64,000 bases of DNA from Enterobacter cancerogenus (GCA_000773965.1 JRUP01000018.1:489115-553114), one strand, 5' to 3'; positions 49,291 to 62,400 are shown, numbered from the stretch's first letter. A program made the numbers and translations. Notes: generated by a model not told the origin, from the sequence alone.

Positions 49291-49938
49291 GTGCACCGAC
49301 TCTCCTTGCTACTTTTCTGCCTGCTGCTGCAGGCCTGCACACAAACACAAAAAGGCCTGGAACAAACCGTGATGCTGGCCGTGAAAGGTCCGGATGATGT
49401 CACCGTCACCGATGAGCAGGTTGCCAGTCTCCCTTACGCCAGCCTGTATGCGCGGATTAATGAAGGGCCACGCATTTTTGTGGTGCTCGGTTATGACGAA
49501 AACGGCCAACAGAAATGGATCACTCAGGATAAGGCGATGCTGGTGATGCAGCATGGCAGGCTCGTCAAAACGCTGGGGCTGGCCAGCAACCTTGATGAGG
49601 TCAGCAATCTGGCGCAGGATCCGCTCGCCGATGCGCTGCATCTGCAAAACAATGTCAGCTGGACCCGCGTGGTGCAGTGGCGCGAGAAAGAGAAAGTACG
49701 CGCTGCCACCGCCACCTCCACCTTTCAGCGCGGCGATGACACCGTGCTGAACATCGCCGGTGAGCGCGTGCCCTGCCGTATCTGGATCGAGACCGTGCGA
49801 ATGGATGATGTCGGCGCAGAATGGCAAAACACCTTCTGGATCGATAACCGTGATGGCAGCGTTTTGCAGGCAAATCAAATGCTCGCCGCAGATGCCTTCC
49901 CAGTTGAAACCACTATTCTGAAACCGGCAAAATCATGA
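49291..49938 (+). CDS. yjbF: YjbF, exopolysaccharide-operon lipoprotein
   Basis: 215-residue lipoprotein. Residues 1-16 form the signal (VHRLSLLLFCLLLQAC) with lipobox LLQAC. I choose the GTG at 49291, with AGGGAT seven bases upstream; an in-frame GTG at 49246 falls inside the terminator stem. The mature domain has RINEGPRIFVVLGYDENGQQ and QNTFWIDNRDGSVLQANQ, typical of the YjbF/GfcB family. It overlaps yjbG by four bases. Confidence 0.88.
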   Translation: MHRLSLLLFCLLLQACTQTQKGLEQTVMLAVKGPDDVTVTDEQVASLPYASLYARINEGPRIFVVLGYDENGQQKWITQDKAMLVMQHGRLVKTLGLASNLDEVSNLAQDPLADALHLQNNVSWTRVVQWREKEKVRAATATSTFQRGDDTVLNIAGERVPCRIWIETVRMDDVGAEWQNTFWIDNRDGSVLQANQMLAADAFPVETTILKPAKS

Positions 49939-50672
49939 AAATAATCTCCCCTCTGTTAACGGCCATCGCGCTGCTGACGGCCGGTTATGCGCTGGCAGAT
50001 AGTCAGGTAACGGTGCATAACCTGCACAACCAAAACAGCCTGCAGATCGATCATGCGCAGAATCTGGCGCAGCTGGTCACCAACCCGGCACTGCACACCT
50101 GGTGGCCCGGTACGGTGATCGCTGAACGTGGCGCAACGGCGGTGGCACAGCAACAACAGCAACAGTTGCTGGCTGATTTACGCACCTGGCAGGCCGAAAG
50201 CGGCGATGCGCTGGCAGCGACCATTGACGCGGTGATCCACCAGCTCAGCGCGATACAGGTCACCGGACGCCAGTTCACTGAACTCGATCCTGATTGGGTG
50301 CGCTTGCGTCCAGAAGCCAATCGCACGCTACAGGGCAGCTACGACCTCTACACGCTGCCTCGGCCTGACCAGGTGCTGATTCTCGGCGCGCTGGAACATC
50401 CCGGCAAAGCAAGCTGGCAACCCGGTCGCACCGTGCGTGATTACCTTGATACCCACGATCGCCTGCCAGGAGCCGAGCGCAGTTTCGCCACGGTGATCTC
50501 GCCTTCGGGCCAGATGCAGCAGGTGCCGGTCGCCTACTGGAATCAACGTCACGTGGAAGTGGCACCCGGCAGCATCATCTGGCTGGGCTTTACCTCGTGG
50601 AGCCTGCCGTGGGGAAAAGCTGATTTGAATGCGCGCATGCTCTCTGTTCTGACACACCGGATTCCAGACTGA
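49935..50672 (+). CDS. yjbG: YjbG, periplasmic exopolysaccharide-operon protein
   Basis: 245-residue protein of the YjbG/GfcC capsule family, with a signal peptide (residues 1-21, ending AGYALA). The mature part contains two regions like the beta-grasp domains of GfcC, with [20 protein letters not shown] and [19 protein letters not shown]. Proposed to act with the lipoprotein and outer-membrane protein in polymer export. ATGA overlap with yjbF and TGATG overlap with yjbH. Confidence 0.88.
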   Translation: MKIISPLLTAIALLTAGYALADSQVTVHNLHNQNSLQIDHAQNLAQLVTNPALHTWWPGTVIAERGATAVAQQQQQQLLADLRTWQAESGDALAATIDAVIHQLSAIQVTGRQFTELDPDWVRLRPEANRTLQGSYDLYTLPRPDQVLILGALEHPGKASWQPGRTVRDYLDTHDRLPGAERSFATVISPSGQMQQVPVAYWNQRHVEVAPGSIIWLGFTSWSLPWGKADLNARMLSVLTHRIPD

Positions 50673-52762
50673 TGAAAAAACAATTACTTCTCAGCCTGTT
50701 GGCTGCTTCTGTCTCTGCGGCATGCCAGGTGCACGCGGAAACCTGGCCGGAACCCATCGGGCCATCACAATCGGATTTCGGCGGCGTGGGTTTGATGCAG
50801 ACCCCCACGGCACGCATGGCGAAAGAGGGCGAATTCAGCCTGAACTTCCGCGATAACGATCAATATCGCTACTACTCTGCTTCGCTGCAGCTGTTCCCAT
50901 GGCTGGAAACCACCGTGCGTTACACTGACGTGCGTACGCGCCGCTATAGCGCAGTTGAAGGCTTCAGTGGCGACCAAAGTTATAAAGACAAAGCCTTCGA
51001 TGTGAAGCTGCGTCTGTGGCAGGAGAGCTACTGGCTGCCTGAAGTGGCAGTCGGATCGCGTGATTTGGGTGGCACCGGTCTGTTTGATAGCGAATATCTG
51101 GTGGCGACCAAAGCCTGGGGACCGTTTGATTTCACCATGGGCATCGGCTGGGGCTACCTTGGTAACAGCGGCAGCATCAAGAACCCCTTCTGCTCTTACA
51201 GCGACAGTTTCTGCACCCGCACCGGGGGCGGGACGGCGGGCGCCATCAATGGATCGCAGATGTTCCATGGCCCGGCAGCGCTGTTTGGCGGCGTGGAGTA
51301 TCAAACGCCCTGGCAGCCACTGCGCCTGAAGCTGGAATACGAAGGCAACGACTATCAGGATGACTTTGCCGGACGGCTTGAACAGCGCAGTAAGGTGAAC
51401 GTTGGGGCGATCTATCGCCTGACTGACTGGGCTGATATCAACGCCAGTTACGAGCGCGGTAATACCTTTATGTTCGGTGTCACCGTACGTACCAACTTCA
51501 ACGATTTGCATCAGTCGCACATCGACAGCGCTAAACCGGCCTATAACCCGCAGCCGCAGGGCGACCTGTTGCAGTCCACGGTGGTGGCAAATCAGCTCAC
51601 CGACCTGAAGTACAACGCCGGATTAAGCGGCCCGCGCATTCAGACCAAAGGCAGCACCCTGTACGTATCAGGCGAACAGACGAAATACCGCGATACGCGT
51701 GAGGGCGTTGACCGCGCCAATCGCATTATCATGAATAACCTGCCAGCCGGTATCGATACCATTGAGGTCACTGAGTCGCGGCTCAATATGCCGCAGGTCA
51801 CCACCCGTACCAACGTTGCCAGTCTGCACAATGCGCTGAGCGGTTACCCGCTGGGTCATGAGCAGCCGCTGCAGCAAACGCGTGAGAATCCGGTTGATCC
51901 TGGCGAGACTGAACAAGGCTTCTTTATCCGCAAAGATCGCCTTCACTACAATCTGGCACCGGTGCTCAATCAGTCGGTTGGTGGGCCTGAAAGCTTCTAC
52001 ATGTACCAACTGGGCGTGATGGGCAGCGTTGATTACGCACTGACCGATCACCTGCTGGTTAGCGGCAGCCTGTTTGGTAACCTCGCCAATAACTACGACA
52101 AATTTAACTACAACGGCGCACCGGCTGACTCCACCCTGCCGCGCGTGCGTACCCATATTCGCGACTACGTCGAGAACAATGTCTACGTTAATGACCTGCA
52201 AGCCAACTACATGGGGTATCTCGGCAATGGCTTCTATGGCCAGGTGTACGGCGGTTATCTCGAAACCATGTACGGCGGCGTGGGTGGTGAAGTGTTGTAT
52301 CGTCCGATAGACAGCAACTGGGCTTTTGGTGTTGATGCCAACTACGTGAAACAACGTGACTGGGACAACATGATGCAGTTCACCGACTACAAAGCGCCAA
52401 CCGGACACTTCACCGCGTACTGGCGCCCATGGTTCATGCAGGACGTGCTGGTGAAAGCCAGCGTCGGTGAATATCTGGCGAAAGATAAAGGTGTGACGGT
52501 CGATGTGTCGAAGCGCTTCGACAGCGGTGTGATGGTCGGCTTCTACGCCACCAAAACCAACGTGTCCGCCGAAGCCTATGGCGAAGGCGACTTCACCAAA
52601 GGCTTCTATATCTCGATTCCAATGGATCTGTTTACCGTGACGCCAACGCGTGGCCGTGCACAGGTGAACTGGGTGCCGTTAACGCGTGATGGCGGACAGA
52701 TGCTGGGTCGTAAATATCAACTGTATGACATGACGTCAGATCGTGATGCGCGGTTTAATTAA
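50672..52762 (+). CDS. yjbH: YjbH, outer-membrane exopolysaccharide export protein
   Basis: 696-residue outer-membrane protein (DUF940/YjbH-GfcD family). The signal peptide spans residues 1-22 (ends CQVHAE). [22 protein letters not shown] starts the first beta-barrel; a middle periplasmic domain (about residues 290-430) precedes a second barrel rich in alternating aromatic strands. The last residues are not a classical terminal Phe (ends DRDARFN). Last gene of yjbEFGH. Confidence 0.92.
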   Translation: MKKQLLLSLLAASVSAACQVHAETWPEPIGPSQSDFGGVGLMQTPTARMAKEGEFSLNFRDNDQYRYYSASLQLFPWLETTVRYTDVRTRRYSAVEGFSGDQSYKDKAFDVKLRLWQESYWLPEVAVGSRDLGGTGLFDSEYLVATKAWGPFDFTMGIGWGYLGNSGSIKNPFCSYSDSFCTRTGGGTAGAINGSQMFHGPAALFGGVEYQTPWQPLRLKLEYEGNDYQDDFAGRLEQRSKVNVGAIYRLTDWADINASYERGNTFMFGVTVRTNFNDLHQSHIDSAKPAYNPQPQGDLLQSTVVANQLTDLKYNAGLSGPRIQTKGSTLYVSGEQTKYRDTREGVDRANRIIMNNLPAGIDTIEVTESRLNMPQVTTRTNVASLHNALSGYPLGHEQPLQQTRENPVDPGETEQGFFIRKDRLHYNLAPVLNQSVGGPESFYMYQLGVMGSVDYALTDHLLVSGSLFGNLANNYDKFNYNGAPADSTLPRVRTHIRDYVENNVYVNDLQANYMGYLGNGFYGQVYGGYLETMYGGVGGEVLYRPIDSNWAFGVDANYVKQRDWDNMMQFTDYKAPTGHFTAYWRPWFMQDVLVKASVGEYLAKDKGVTVDVSKRFDSGVMVGFYATKTNVSAEAYGEGDFTKGFYISIPMDLFTVTPTRGRAQVNWVPLTRDGGQMLGRKYQLYDMTSDRDARFN

Positions 52763-52907
52763 GCGTTAATGCGGGTATTAAACCCGCATGGGTTTCCGGG
52801 TGCGCATACAAGCGCATCTGGAAATTTACGACGCTGCATGTCGTCGGGTCACCCTTTAAGGCGACCGACCGGGAAGACTCGGTGTTGATTGAGAAATCCT
52901 CAGCACA
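52763..52907. other. yjbH-metH convergent intergenic with hairpins
   Basis: 145 bases between convergent genes. ATGCGGGTATTAAACCCGCAT (52769-52789) is a perfect stem just after yjbH, but without a T-run. GTGCGCATACAAGCGCATC and GACGCTGCATGTCGTC are two smaller hairpins. No gene. Confidence 0.6.
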
Positions 52908-55900
52908 CTAATCCGCATCATAACCGAGATTCGGTGCCAGCCAGCGCTCAACCTCGCTAACACTCATCCCTTTACGCGCCGCGTAATCTTCCACCTGATC
53001 GCGCTGAATCTGCGCCACGGCGAAGTATTTACTGTCAGGATGGCTAAAGTACCAGCCGGATACCGCCGCGCCCGGCCACATAGCGAAGGACTCCGTGAGC
53101 TTCATGCCAGTGTGCGTCTCCACATCCAGCAACTGCCAGATTTGCGCTTTCTCGGTGTGCTCCGGACAGGCCGGATAGCCCGGTGCCGGACGAATGCCCT
53201 GATAATTTTCGCGAATGAGCTCTTCGTTACTCAGATTCTCATGGGCGGCGAAGCCCCAGATCACCTTACGTACACGTTCGTGCAGATACTCGGCAAAAGC
53301 TTCGGCCAGACGGTCTGCCAGCGCCTTGATCATGATTTTGTTGTAGTCATCATGCTGCTGTTCATAGGCTTCGGCCAGTGCATCCTCTTCCAGCCCACCG
53401 GTGACCGCAAACGCGCCCAGGTAATCGGCTTTGCCACTGGATTTTGGTGCCACAAAGTCGGCTAAGCAGTAATTGGCGAAGTCGGTTTTCTCGGTCTGCT
53501 GACGTAAGTGATGGCTCACACCTATCACCTGATCGCGGTTTTCATCACGGTAGACTTCAATATCGTCTCCGACGCGGTTTGCCGGGAAAATCCCGACTAC
53601 ACCACGCGGATTGAGGGTGCCGGTTTCACTGAGCCTGTCCAACATGGCGTTGGCATCGGCAAACAGGCGTTTAGCCTCTTCACCCACCACTTCATCTTCG
53701 AGAATGCGCGGGTATTTCCCCGCCAGCGACCAGGTCATAAAGAACGGCGTCCAGTCGATGTAGTTACGGAGGGTGTCGATACTGGCTTCAACCGCGCTGA
53801 CCCCAAGGCGATGCGCGACCGGCGGCGTATAGCTTTCCCAATCGATGGCGTAATCGTTGTCGCGTGCGGTTTGCAGGCTGACCGGCGGCGTGCGTGGCTT
53901 CTTACGCGCGTGCTGAATACGCACCGTGTCGTACTCTTTGCGCGTGCGCGCCACAAACTCTTCTTTGAGGCTTTCGGAGAGCAGTGAAGAGACAACACCC
54001 ACGGTGCGTGAGGCGTTTTGCACATACACCGTTGGACCACTGTAGTTCTGCTCGATCTTCACCGCCGTATGCGCTTTCGACGTGGTCGCACCGCCAATCA
54101 GTAACGGGATGGTGAAGCCCTGGCGCTCCATCTCTTTCGCCACGTTGACCATCTCATCCAGCGAAGGCGTAATCAGCCCAGAAAGCCCTATGATATCGGC
54201 ATTTTCAGCAATGGCGGTTTTCAGGATTTTGTCACTTGGCACCATCACGCCGAGATCGATGATTTCGTAGTTATTACACTGCAGCACCACGCCGACAATA
54301 TTTTTACCGATGTCATGCACATCGCCCTTCACCGTCGCCAGCACGATTTTGCCGTTGCTGCGCCCGGCCTCTTTGCTGGCTTCAATATAGGGTTCGAGAT
54401 AGGCCACCGCTTGCTTCATCACGCGCGCGGACTTCACCACCTGCGGCAGAAACATTTTGCCTTCGCCGAACAGATCGCCGACCACGTTCATGCCGGACAT
54501 CAGCGGTCCTTCGATCACTTCAATCGGCCGCGCCGCAGCCTGCCGCGCCTCCTCGGTATCCAGCTCAATAAACTCTGTGATGCCTTTTACCAGCGAGTAT
54601 TCCAGACGTTTAACCACATCCCAGCTGCGCCATTCGGCCTGCTGCTTCTCCTGCTCGCCGTCACCTTTACTGCCGCGATATTTCTCCGCCAGCTCCAGTA
54701 ACCGCTCGGTGCCATCGTCACGACGATTCAGCACTACATCTTCCACCGCATCGCGCAGTTCTGCGGGCAAGTCGTCATAGATCGCCAACTGACCGGCGTT
54801 GACGATGCCCATATCCATGCCGTTGCGAATGGCGTAATAGAGGAACACCGCGTGAATCGCTTCGCGCACCGGATCGTTACCACGGAACGAGAACGACACG
54901 TTAGACACGCCGCCGGAGATCATCGCATGCGGCAGTTCGCGCTTAATGTCTTCACAGGCGCCGATAAAGTCCATCGCATAGTTGTTATGCTCTTCAATAC
55001 CGGTGGCGACCGCGAAGATATTCGGGTCGAAAAGGATGTCTTCTGGCGGAAATCCGACCTCTTCCGTCAGGATCTTGTAGGCGCGACGACAGATTTCGAT
55101 TTTACGGGCGCGGGTGTCCGCCTGGCCGACTTCATCAAACGCCATCACCACCATGGCGGCCCCGTAACGCCGCACTTTGCGCGCGTGTTCGATAAAAGGC
55201 TCAATGCCCTCTTTCATCGAAATCGAGTTAACGATGCCTTTGCCCTGAATGCACTGCAGCCCTTTCTCGATCACCTCCCACTTGGAGGAGTCGATCATAA
55301 TCGGCACGCGCGCGATATCGGGTTCACCAGCAATCAGGTTGAGGAAGCGCACCATCGCAGCTTCCGCGTCCAGCATGCCTTCGTCCATGTTGATATCGAT
55401 AATCTGCGCACCGCTTTCTACCTGCTGACGCGCTACATCCAGCGCTTCGTTGTACTTCTCTTCTTTAATCAGTCGCTTAAACTTAGCTGAGCCGGTGACG
55501 TTGGTGCGTTCACCGACGTTCACAAACAGCGAGTCGGCGTGAATGTTCAGTGGCTCAAGGCCGGATAAACGGCAGGCTACTGGGATGTCTGGCAGCGCGC
55601 GCGGCGCAACGCCTTCTACCGCCGCCGCCATCGCCGCGATATGTTCTGGCGTGGTACCGCAGCAGCCGCCGATAATATTCAGGAAACCGGCACGCGCCCA
55701 CTCACCGATCTGTTCCGCCATGTTTGCTGCATCCAAATCGTATTCACCAAATGCATTCGGTAAACCGGCGTTAGGGTGAGCTGTGACGTAACCTTCGGCA
55801 ATGCGCGATAATTCCTGCACGTACTGGCGCAGCTCGTCTGGACCGAGCGCACAGTTCAGGCCAAACGACAGCGGCTCGGCGTGACGCAGTGAGTTGTAGA

Positions 55901-56591
55901 AACCTTCGGTGGTTTGACCGGAGAGCGTGCGGCCAGAGGCATCCGTGATGGTGCCGGAGATCATTAGCGGCAGCTTCACGCCCATCGCTTCCATCTCGAC
56001 CTGCACAGCGTAAATCGCCGCTTTGGCATTCAGGGTATCGAACACCGTCTCAATCATGATCAGGTCGGAGCCACCCGCAATCAGCGCATGCGTCGATTCG
56101 CGGTAGGCTTCCACCAGCTGATTGAAGGTGACGTTTCGGAAGGCAGGATCATTCACATCCGGCGAGATTGAGCAGGTGCGATTGGTGGGGCCGAGCACGC
56201 CCGCAACATAGCGCGGACGATCGGGGGTTTTCGCCGTCCATGCATCCGCACTGGCGCGCGCCAGCTTTGCCGCTTCAAGGTTGATCTCTGCGGACAGGGC
56301 TTCCATCGCGTAATCTGCCATCGCAATGGTGGTGGAGTTGAAGGTATTGGTTTCCAGAATATCCGCGCCAGCGGCGAGATAGGCATCGTGGATTTCACGG
56401 ATCACTTCAGGTTTGGTCAGCACTAACAGGTCGTTATTGCCTTTCAAATCGGAGGGCCAGTCGGCAAAACGGCTGCCACGAAAATCGGCTTCGCTGAGTT
56501 TATAACTCTGGATCATGGTGCCCATGCCACCGTCCAAAATCATAATGCGTTGTGCCAGTTGCTGATGCAGCTTTTCTGTTTTATTGCTCAC
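52908..56591 (-). CDS. metH: Cobalamin-dependent methionine synthase MetH
   Basis: B12-dependent methyltransferase converting homocysteine to methionine with methyl-tetrahydrofolate, 1227 residues exactly as in E. coli. Homocysteine domain (to about 350) with zinc cysteines in FGLNCALGP and [10 protein letters not shown]; folate domain; cobalamin domain (about 650-896) with the axial His in [14 protein letters not shown]-terminal reactivation domain binding AdoMet ([15 protein letters not shown]). I take the GTG at 56591, as in E. coli; an ATG 16 codons upstream is an alternative. Divergent from iclR. Confidence 0.96.
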   Translation of the reverse strand: MSNKTEKLHQQLAQRIMILDGGMGTMIQSYKLSEADFRGSRFADWPSDLKGNNDLLVLTKPEVIREIHDAYLAAGADILETNTFNSTTIAMADYAMEALSAEINLEAAKLARASADAWTAKTPDRPRYVAGVLGPTNRTCSISPDVNDPAFRNVTFNQLVEAYRESTHALIAGGSDLIMIETVFDTLNAKAAIYAVQVEMEAMGVKLPLMISGTITDASGRTLSGQTTEGFYNSLRHAEPLSFGLNCALGPDELRQYVQELSRIAEGYVTAHPNAGLPNAFGEYDLDAANMAEQIGEWARAGFLNIIGGCCGTTPEHIAAMAAAVEGVAPRALPDIPVACRLSGLEPLNIHADSLFVNVGERTNVTGSAKFKRLIKEEKYNEALDVARQQVESGAQIIDINMDEGMLDAEAAMVRFLNLIAGEPDIARVPIMIDSSKWEVIEKGLQCIQGKGIVNSISMKEGIEPFIEHARKVRRYGAAMVVMAFDEVGQADTRARKIEICRRAYKILTEEVGFPPEDILFDPNIFAVATGIEEHNNYAMDFIGACEDIKRELPHAMISGGVSNVSFSFRGNDPVREAIHAVFLYYAIRNGMDMGIVNAGQLAIYDDLPAELRDAVEDVVLNRRDDGTERLLELAEKYRGSKGDGEQEKQQAEWRSWDVVKRLEYSLVKGITEFIELDTEEARQAAARPIEVIEGPLMSGMNVVGDLFGEGKMFLPQVVKSARVMKQAVAYLEPYIEASKEAGRSNGKIVLATVKGDVHDIGKNIVGVVLQCNNYEIIDLGVMVPSDKILKTAIAENADIIGLSGLITPSLDEMVNVAKEMERQGFTIPLLIGGATTSKAHTAVKIEQNYSGPTVYVQNASRTVGVVSSLLSESLKEEFVARTRKEYDTVRIQHARKKPRTPPVSLQTARDNDYAIDWESYTPPVAHRLGVSAVEASIDTLRNYIDWTPFFMTWSLAGKYPRILEDEVVGEEAKRLFADANAMLDRLSETGTLNPRGVVGIFPANRVGDDIEVYRDENRDQVIGVSHHLRQQTEKTDFANYCLADFVAPKSSGKADYLGAFAVTGGLEEDALAEAYEQQHDDYNKIMIKALADRLAEAFAEYLHERVRKVIWGFAAHENLSNEELIRENYQGIRPAPGYPACPEHTEKAQIWQLLDVETHTGMKLTESFAMWPGAAVSGWYFSHPDSKYFAVAQIQRDQVEDYAARKGMSVSEVERWLAPNLGYDAD

Positions 56592-56749
56592 TCTCGCCCC
56601 GTCCACGTCATTGCATTGGCTAATATGCCAGCCAAACATACTGGCATAACTTTCCGGTGAGCAAAAGTCACGACAGATGAGACATTTTCAGCCTGAAAGC
56701 ATTACAGATCCGACCAGTAAAGCAGCGTTTGCATTCATACGCCCAAAAA

Positions 56750-56764
56750 CGAAAATGGTTTCCA
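56750..56764. promoter_or_regulatory. Candidate IclR box upstream of iclR
   Basis: CGAAAATGGTTTCCA fits the IclR consensus TGGAAATNATTTCCA at all but three positions. It lies 26-40 bases before iclR, where autorepression is known in E. coli. Pattern match only. Confidence 0.5.
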
Positions 56765-56789
56765 GCATTGATGCGATTGTGGAGACGTT

Positions 56790-57620
56790 ATGGCAACCCC
56801 AGTACCGGCGAAACGTGGAAAAAAACCGCGTGCCGCAACAGCCACCAGCGCCCCGGCAGGTGGACAAGTTCAATCCCTGACACGCGGTTTGCGTTTACTT
56901 GAACTGATCGCCGAATCTCATGGCAGCGTTGCCCTGACCGAGCTGGCACAACAGGCCGGATTACCTAACTCCACAACGCACCGCCTGCTGACCACCATGC
57001 AGCAGCAGGGATTTGTGCATCAGGTCGGCGATCTGGGCCTCTGGACAATTGGATCACATGCCTTTGTGGTGGGCAGCAGTTTCCTGCAGAGCCGCAATTT
57101 ACTGGCGATTGTGCATCCTATCCTGCGTAAGCTGATGGAAGATGCCGGCGAAACGGTGAATCTGGCGGTGCTGGATCTCAGCGACTATCAGGCAGTGATT
57201 ATCGACCAGGTGCAGTGTACCCAGCTGATGCGTATGTCGGCACCGATTGGCGGTAAGCTACCGATGCACGCATCTGGCGCGGGCAAGGCGTTTCTCGCCC
57301 ACCTCAGCGATGAACAGGTGACTGCACTGTTGCATCAAAAAGGATTGCACCACTACACGCCGAAAACTTTGATGTCTCCGCACAGCCTGAAAGAGAATCT
57401 GGCGCTGATCCGCAAAATGGGCTTTTCACATGATGATGAAGAGCACGCGCTGGGCCTGCGCTGCGTAGCGGCACCCATCTATGACGAGCACGGCGAGCCC
57501 TTTGCCGCCATCTCGATTTCCGGCCCGATAGCACGCATGACCGACGACCGCGTCACCGAACTGGGCGCGCTGGTGATCCGTGCCGCCAGGCTGGTCACAC
57601 AGACCTATTCTGGCCGTTAA
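56790..57620 (+). CDS. iclR: Glyoxylate operon repressor IclR
   Basis: IclR-family repressor of aceBAK, 276 residues. A basic N-terminal tail precedes the winged helix (residues 27-90, with [17 protein letters not shown] and [18 protein letters not shown]). The effector domain shows [16 protein letters not shown] and [23 protein letters not shown] lies before the ATG. It converges on aceK; the stop codons share TTAA. E. coli also has it between aceK and metH. Confidence 0.95.
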   Translation: MATPVPAKRGKKPRAATATSAPAGGQVQSLTRGLRLLELIAESHGSVALTELAQQAGLPNSTTHRLLTTMQQQGFVHQVGDLGLWTIGSHAFVVGSSFLQSRNLLAIVHPILRKLMEDAGETVNLAVLDLSDYQAVIIDQVQCTQLMRMSAPIGGKLPMHASGAGKAFLAHLSDEQVTALLHQKGLHHYTPKTLMSPHSLKENLALIRKMGFSHDDEEHALGLRCVAAPIYDEHGEPFAAISISGPIARMTDDRVTELGALVIRAARLVTQTYSGR

Positions 57621-59350
57621 GCGGCCACTGATGCATAACGCGCGCTGAAACGCTGTCCGGCGCGCCAGGCGATCACTTCTTCGATATGCCCTTCCCGGAT
57701 GCGCGTTTGCAGCGCGCGCCACCAGCCTGGATCAAACAGCTGCGGGTGCAGCGCGAGCAATAACTTACCGGTGCCCGGCTCGCTGCAGAGTGCGTAGCGG
57801 AAGGTTTCCGGGAACACATCATCCGGCCCCACGCTGTACCACGGCTCGGCTTGCAGCTCATCCTCTTCGTAACGTGCTGGCGGCACATCGCGGAACTGCA
57901 GTTCGGTCATAGGCCGAATTTCATCGTAGTCGTAAAACACCACGCGACCGTGACGCGTCATGCCGAAGTTTTTGAATAGCATGTCGCCGGGAAAAATGTT
58001 CGCTGCCGCCAGTTGGCGAATCGCATCGCCATATTCGCCAATCGCGTGCTGACGCTGTTCTGGTGTGGCCTGCACCAGCCACAAATTGAGTGGCTCCATA
58101 CGACGCTCCAGCCACAGATGACGGATAATCAGCACATCGTCACGCAGTTCCATCTTCTCCGGAATGTCGCGTTCAAACTCCGCCATCAGCGCTGCCGGGA
58201 TACGTGCGCGCGGTATCGCGAAGTACTCAAACTCTTGCGTGTCAGCCATACGTCCCACACGGTCGTGTTCTTTAACCATGCGATAGCAGTCACGCACCTG
58301 CGCATCAGTGACCTCTTTCTGCGGCGCGAAGCGATCTTTAATCACCTTAAATACGCGATCAAATCCCGGCAGTGTAAACACCAGCATCACCATGCCGCGG
58401 ATGCCGGGCGCGATGGTGAAATCCTCCTGGCTGTGCGCCAGATAGTGCAAGTATTCACGGTAACATTCGGTTTTACCGTGTTTCTGGCAGCCGATGGCCA
58501 TGTAGCGCTCGGCGAGAGTTTTTCCCGGCAGAATCGGTTGCAGCCAGGCAACCAACGCTGCGGGCACGGGTGCATACACCATAAAATAGGCGCGGGCGAA
58601 GCCGAACACGATGCTGGCGTCGTCGCTGTCGGTTAAGCAGGTATCGATCCACAAGCGTCCCGCCTCATCCCGCTGAATGGGCAGCAAACAGGGCACCATG
58701 CCATCGCTCAACTGCAATCGCGCCACGATCCAGGCGGTTTTATTGCGGTAGAAAAGTTCACCGGCGACATCCAGCGTGGCGATGGCCAGTTGAGCGGGGC
58801 TGAACTGTTCATGCAAGTGGCGGACGATCCAGCCGATATCGCGGGTGATATCCTGCCAGGGCAAGCGCAAAGGAATATCATTGAGCACCTGACGCAGCAC
58901 CTCATGCCAGTTGTGCTGCGGGCGATACAAGCGTGACAGTGGACGCTGTGCCAGTGGTGTCGGGGCATAAGGCTGCGAGGGGAAGATAAACAAGCGTTCG
59001 GGATCCAGATGACTATGGCCTTGCAGACGGCAATAGACGGAATTAAAAAAGCTTTCGGCGATTTCATGGCGTGGATAGCCAGGCAACAGCGTCTCATAGT
59101 GACTTTTCACCCGCAGCCAGAACGCCTCATCCCAGTTCGACACATCATTGAGGATGCGCAGTTGATTGGCCACCAATCCAACATGGTGATCATAAAGATG
59201 GATACGCGCTTTCATCGCCTGCTGCACGGCATGCCAGTCGGCCTGCTCGAAGCGCTGCTGGGCGCCTGCGGTGATATCCAGAAAGCGGCCATACTGCGCG
59301 TCGAAACCTTGCAGGATGGTGTGGGCGATCAGAGATTCTCTCGGTGTCAT
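57617..59350 (-). CDS. aceK: Isocitrate dehydrogenase kinase/phosphatase AceK
   Basis: Bifunctional enzyme that inactivates or reactivates isocitrate dehydrogenase and so sets the split between the TCA cycle and glyoxylate shunt; 577 residues (578 in E. coli). [20 protein letters not shown], the nucleotide loop [31 protein letters not shown] and the kinase DFG-like YDYDEI are clear. Start at the ATG at 59350 with GGAG eight bases upstream; an in-frame TTG lies two codons earlier. Last gene of aceBAK, after a hairpin-rich gap. Confidence 0.95.
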   Translation of the reverse strand: MTPRESLIAHTILQGFDAQYGRFLDITAGAQQRFEQADWHAVQQAMKARIHLYDHHVGLVANQLRILNDVSNWDEAFWLRVKSHYETLLPGYPRHEIAESFFNSVYCRLQGHSHLDPERLFIFPSQPYAPTPLAQRPLSRLYRPQHNWHEVLRQVLNDIPLRLPWQDITRDIGWIVRHLHEQFSPAQLAIATLDVAGELFYRNKTAWIVARLQLSDGMVPCLLPIQRDEAGRLWIDTCLTDSDDASIVFGFARAYFMVYAPVPAALVAWLQPILPGKTLAERYMAIGCQKHGKTECYREYLHYLAHSQEDFTIAPGIRGMVMLVFTLPGFDRVFKVIKDRFAPQKEVTDAQVRDCYRMVKEHDRVGRMADTQEFEYFAIPRARIPAALMAEFERDIPEKMELRDDVLIIRHLWLERRMEPLNLWLVQATPEQRQHAIGEYGDAIRQLAAANIFPGDMLFKNFGMTRHGRVVFYDYDEIRPMTELQFRDVPPARYEEDELQAEPWYSVGPDDVFPETFRYALCSEPGTGKLLLALHPQLFDPGWWRALQTRIREGHIEEVIAWRAGQRFSARYASVAA

Positions 59351-59418
59351 CGGCAACGCTCCGGCATAGGGAGCCCATCCATGGGTCAGGCGTGATGAAA
59401 GTCCGCGATGCGGTTTTA

Positions 59419-59467
59419 GTCGCCATCAATGGCGACCCTACGAAGGTGTCGTGCAATTTTCGTAGGG
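59419..59467 (-). repeat. Two hairpins between aceA and aceK
   Basis: GTCGCCATCAATGGCGAC (59419-59436) is an 18-base palindrome, and CCCTACGAA (59437-59445) pairs with TTCGTAGGG (59459-59467). They lie just after the aceA stop. In E. coli hairpins at this place help keep AceK far below AceA; the same role is likely here. Confidence 0.7.
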
Positions 59468-59483
59468 TACGCATGCAGGCTGA

Positions 59484-60785
59484 TCAGAACTGCGCGGCTT
59501 CAGTGGAACCGGTCAGCGCAGTGACTGAAGATTGGCCGCCCTGAATCACGTTGGTGATGCGATCAAAATAGCCGGTGCCCACTTCCTGCTGATGGGAGGA
59601 GAAGGTATAGCCTTTGTCACGTGCGGCAAATTCCGGCTGCTGTACTTTCTCAACGTAATGACGCATGCCTTCACCCTGCGCATAAGCGTGTGCCAGATCG
59701 AACATGTTGAACCACATGCTGTGAATGCCGGCCAGCGTAATGAACTGGAAGCGGTAGCCCATGTCGCTCAATGCCTGCTGGAAACGGGCGATGGTGCGAT
59801 CGTCGAGATTCTTCTTCCAGTTGAATGACGGCGAGCAGTTGTAGGCCAGCAACTTGCCCGGATACTGCGCGTGAATCGCGTCTGCAAAACGTTGCGCCAA
59901 TTCGAGATCCGGGGTCGAGGTTTCGCACCACAATACATCCGCGTACGGCGCATACGACAAGCCACGGCTGATCGCCTGCTCAATACCGGCGCGAGTACGG
60001 AAGAACCCTTCCGCGGTACGTTGCCCGGTGTTAAACGGCGCATCGCGCTCATCACAGTCGGAGGTAATCAAATCAGCGGCATCCGCATCGGTACGTGCCA
60101 GCAATATCGTCGGCACGCCCATGACATCGGCTGCCAGCCGCGCAGCCACCAGTTTCTGAATCGCTTCCTGAGTGGGTACCAACACTTTGCCGCCCATATG
60201 GCCGCACTTCTTCACTGAGGCCAGCTGATCTTCAAAGTGCACCGCGCCGGCACCCGCCTGAATCATCGATTTCATCAGCTCGAAGGCGTTGAGCACGCCA
60301 CCAAAGCCCGCTTCTGCATCCGCGACAATCGGCAGGAAGTAATCGATAAAGCCTTCATCCTCTGGCGACACACCGTTCGCCCACTGAATCTGGTCGGCAC
60401 GCTGGAAGCTCTGATTGATGCGCTCGACCACATTCGGCACCGAGTTCGCCGGATAGAGCGACTGATCGGGATACATCTGCCCGGCCATATTCGCATCCGC
60501 AGCAACCTGCCAGCCGGAGAGATAGATCGCCTCTATTCCGGCTTTGGCTTGCTGTATTGCCTGCCCGCCGGTTAAGGCGCCGAGGCTGTTGATATACCCT
60601 TTGGTAGACTCACCGTTGAGCAGCGACCACAGTTTATTCGCCCCGCGCTCTGCCAGCGTGCAGGCCGGATTCACTGAGCCACGCAGATTGATAACATCTT
60701 CCGCGCTGTAGGGGCGGGTAATGCCCTGCCAGCGCGCGTCGTTCCAGCTCGATTCCAGTTGTTTGATCTGTTGGTGACGATTCAT
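59484..60785 (-). CDS. aceA: Isocitrate lyase AceA
   Basis: Splits isocitrate to succinate and glyoxylate, 433 residues (434 in E. coli). Catalytic Cys194 is in [17 protein letters not shown]; metal-site [16 protein letters not shown] and the C-terminal [14 protein letters not shown] are intact. GGAG lies before the ATG, 16 bases after aceB. Middle gene of aceBAK. Confidence 0.97.
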   Translation of the reverse strand: MNRHQQIKQLESSWNDARWQGITRPYSAEDVINLRGSVNPACTLAERGANKLWSLLNGESTKGYINSLGALTGGQAIQQAKAGIEAIYLSGWQVAADANMAGQMYPDQSLYPANSVPNVVERINQSFQRADQIQWANGVSPEDEGFIDYFLPIVADAEAGFGGVLNAFELMKSMIQAGAGAVHFEDQLASVKKCGHMGGKVLVPTQEAIQKLVAARLAADVMGVPTILLARTDADAADLITSDCDERDAPFNTGQRTAEGFFRTRAGIEQAISRGLSYAPYADVLWCETSTPDLELAQRFADAIHAQYPGKLLAYNCSPSFNWKKNLDDRTIARFQQALSDMGYRFQFITLAGIHSMWFNMFDLAHAYAQGEGMRHYVEKVQQPEFAARDKGYTFSSHQQEVGTGYFDRITNVIQGGQSSVTALTGSTEAAQF

Positions 60786-60801
60786 AGCGTTATCTCCAGG
60801 T

Positions 60802-62400
60802 TCATGGCAGCAGGCGGTAGCCCGGCAGAGTAAGGAAAGAAACCAGTTCGTTATCCGTGGTGATTTGCGCCATCAGCGCGGCGGCATCGGCAAAGCGTCC
60901 GCTACTGAAGCGCTCCTCGCCCAGCGTTTGTTGCAGGGCCAGCATCTCTTCATCGAGTAGCCGCTCAAACAGTTCGGCGGTCACCAGTTGGCCATCGCTG
61001 AGGATCTGCTTGTGATGAATCCACTGCCAGATGGAGGTGCGGGCAATTTCTGCCGTGGCGGCATCCTCCATCAACCCATCAATCGGCACGCAGCCGTTAC
61101 CCCCAATCCACGCCTCAAGGTACTGCAACGCCACGCGAATGTTGGCGCGCATACCCACTTCAGTGCGCAGACCCCGACATGGCCGCAGCAGACGTTCGGC
61201 GGTGATGGGTGCATCCTGATCGCGACTGACCTGCAGCTGATTAGGCTGATTGCCGAGCTGACGGTCGAATTCAGCCATGGCGATATCGGCCAGCCCCGGA
61301 TGCGCGACCCAGGTGCCGTCATGACCGTTGCCGGCTTCACGCGCTTTGTCTTCCTGTACTTTCTGCATCACCCACGCATTACGCTCGGCATCTTTGCTCG
61401 GAATCAGCGCGGACATACCGCCCATCGCCAGTGCGCCGCGGCGGTGGCAGGTTTTGATCAGCAACCGTGAATAGGCATCGAGGAAGGGCTGATCCATACT
61501 GATTTGCTGGCGGTCCGGCAGAATGCGATCGCCGTGCTGTGCCAGGGTTTTGATGTAGCTGAAGATGTAGTCCCAACGGCCACAGTTCAGGCCGACCACG
61601 TGATCGCGCAGCTCCCATAAGATCTCGTCCATCTGGAATACTGCCGGCAGCGTTTCGATCAATACCGTGGCTTTGATGGTGCCGCGCGGCAGATCAAAGC
61701 GATCCTCGCTAAAGCGGAAGATCTCACGCCACCACGCCACTTCAGATGCATGCTCGGTTTTTGGCAGATAAAACCAGGGACCATGACCCTTCTCCAGCAG
61801 TGCATCAACGTTGTGGAACAGGTAGAGCGCAAAATCAAACAGCCCGCCGGGAATGGCCCGATCGCGCCATTCAACGTGTTTTTCATTCAGATGCAGCCCA
61901 CGTACACGACACATCAGCAGAGCAGGATCGGATTTCAGCTGGTAGATCTTGCCCGCTTCACTGGTGAAGTTCAGCGTGCCGTTGACCGCATCCCGCAGTG
62001 TCAGCTGGCCATCCATCAATTTCTGCCAGGTGGGTGCCAGCGAATCCTCGAAATCGGCCATGAAGACGTTGACGTTCGCATTCAGCGCGTTGATCACCAT
62101 TTTGCGATCCGGCGGGCCAGTGATCTCGACGCGACGATCGCGCAGCAATTGGGGAATCGGGCGAACCTGCCAGTCACGCTCACGAATGGAAGTGGTTTCC
62201 GAATCAAAGTCAGGTAAGGCACCCTGATCGTAACGCTGCTGGCGCTGCTGACGTGCTTTTAACAGGCGCTCACGTTCCGGTGCAAAACGCGCGACCAGTG
62301 TGTGCAGGAAGTCGATGGCTTGCGGGGTGAGCAGCTGCTTTTCCGCGTAGGTAAAGGGCTGAGTGAAGGTCAGCGTATTGTGGATAACCGAATCTGTCAT
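60802..62400 (-). CDS. aceB: Malate synthase A AceB
   Basis: Condenses glyoxylate and acetyl-CoA to malate, 532 residues (533 in E. coli), isoform A. Signatures [20 protein letters not shown], catalytic [16 protein letters not shown] and the acetyl-CoA region [19 protein letters not shown] are present. AGGAG precedes the ATG. First gene of aceBAK; a candidate IclR operator lies about 100-115 bases upstream. Confidence 0.97.
   Translation of the reverse strand: MTDSVIHNTLTFTQPFTYAEKQLLTPQAIDFLHTLVARFAPERERLLKARQQRQQRYDQGALPDFDSETTSIRERDWQVRPIPQLLRDRRVEITGPPDRKMVINALNANVNVFMADFEDSLAPTWQKLMDGQLTLRDAVNGTLNFTSEAGKIYQLKSDPALLMCRVRGLHLNEKHVEWRDRAIPGGLFDFALYLFHNVDALLEKGHGPWFYLPKTEHASEVAWWREIFRFSEDRFDLPRGTIKATVLIETLPAVFQMDEILWELRDHVVGLNCGRWDYIFSYIKTLAQHGDRILPDRQQISMDQPFLDAYSRLLIKTCHRRGALAMGGMSALIPSKDAERNAWVMQKVQEDKAREAGNGHDGTWVAHPGLADIAMAEFDRQLGNQPNQLQVSRDQDAPITAERLLRPCRGLRTEVGMRANIRVALQYLEAWIGGNGCVPIDGLMEDAATAEIARTSIWQWIHHKQILSDGQLVTAELFERLLDEEMLALQQTLGEERFSSGRFADAAALMAQITTDNELVSFLTLPGYRLLP

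Noticed and set aside
50765-51520. 251-codon minus-strand frame in yjbH
   Set aside because: Antisense to a full-length outer-membrane protein gene, no motif.
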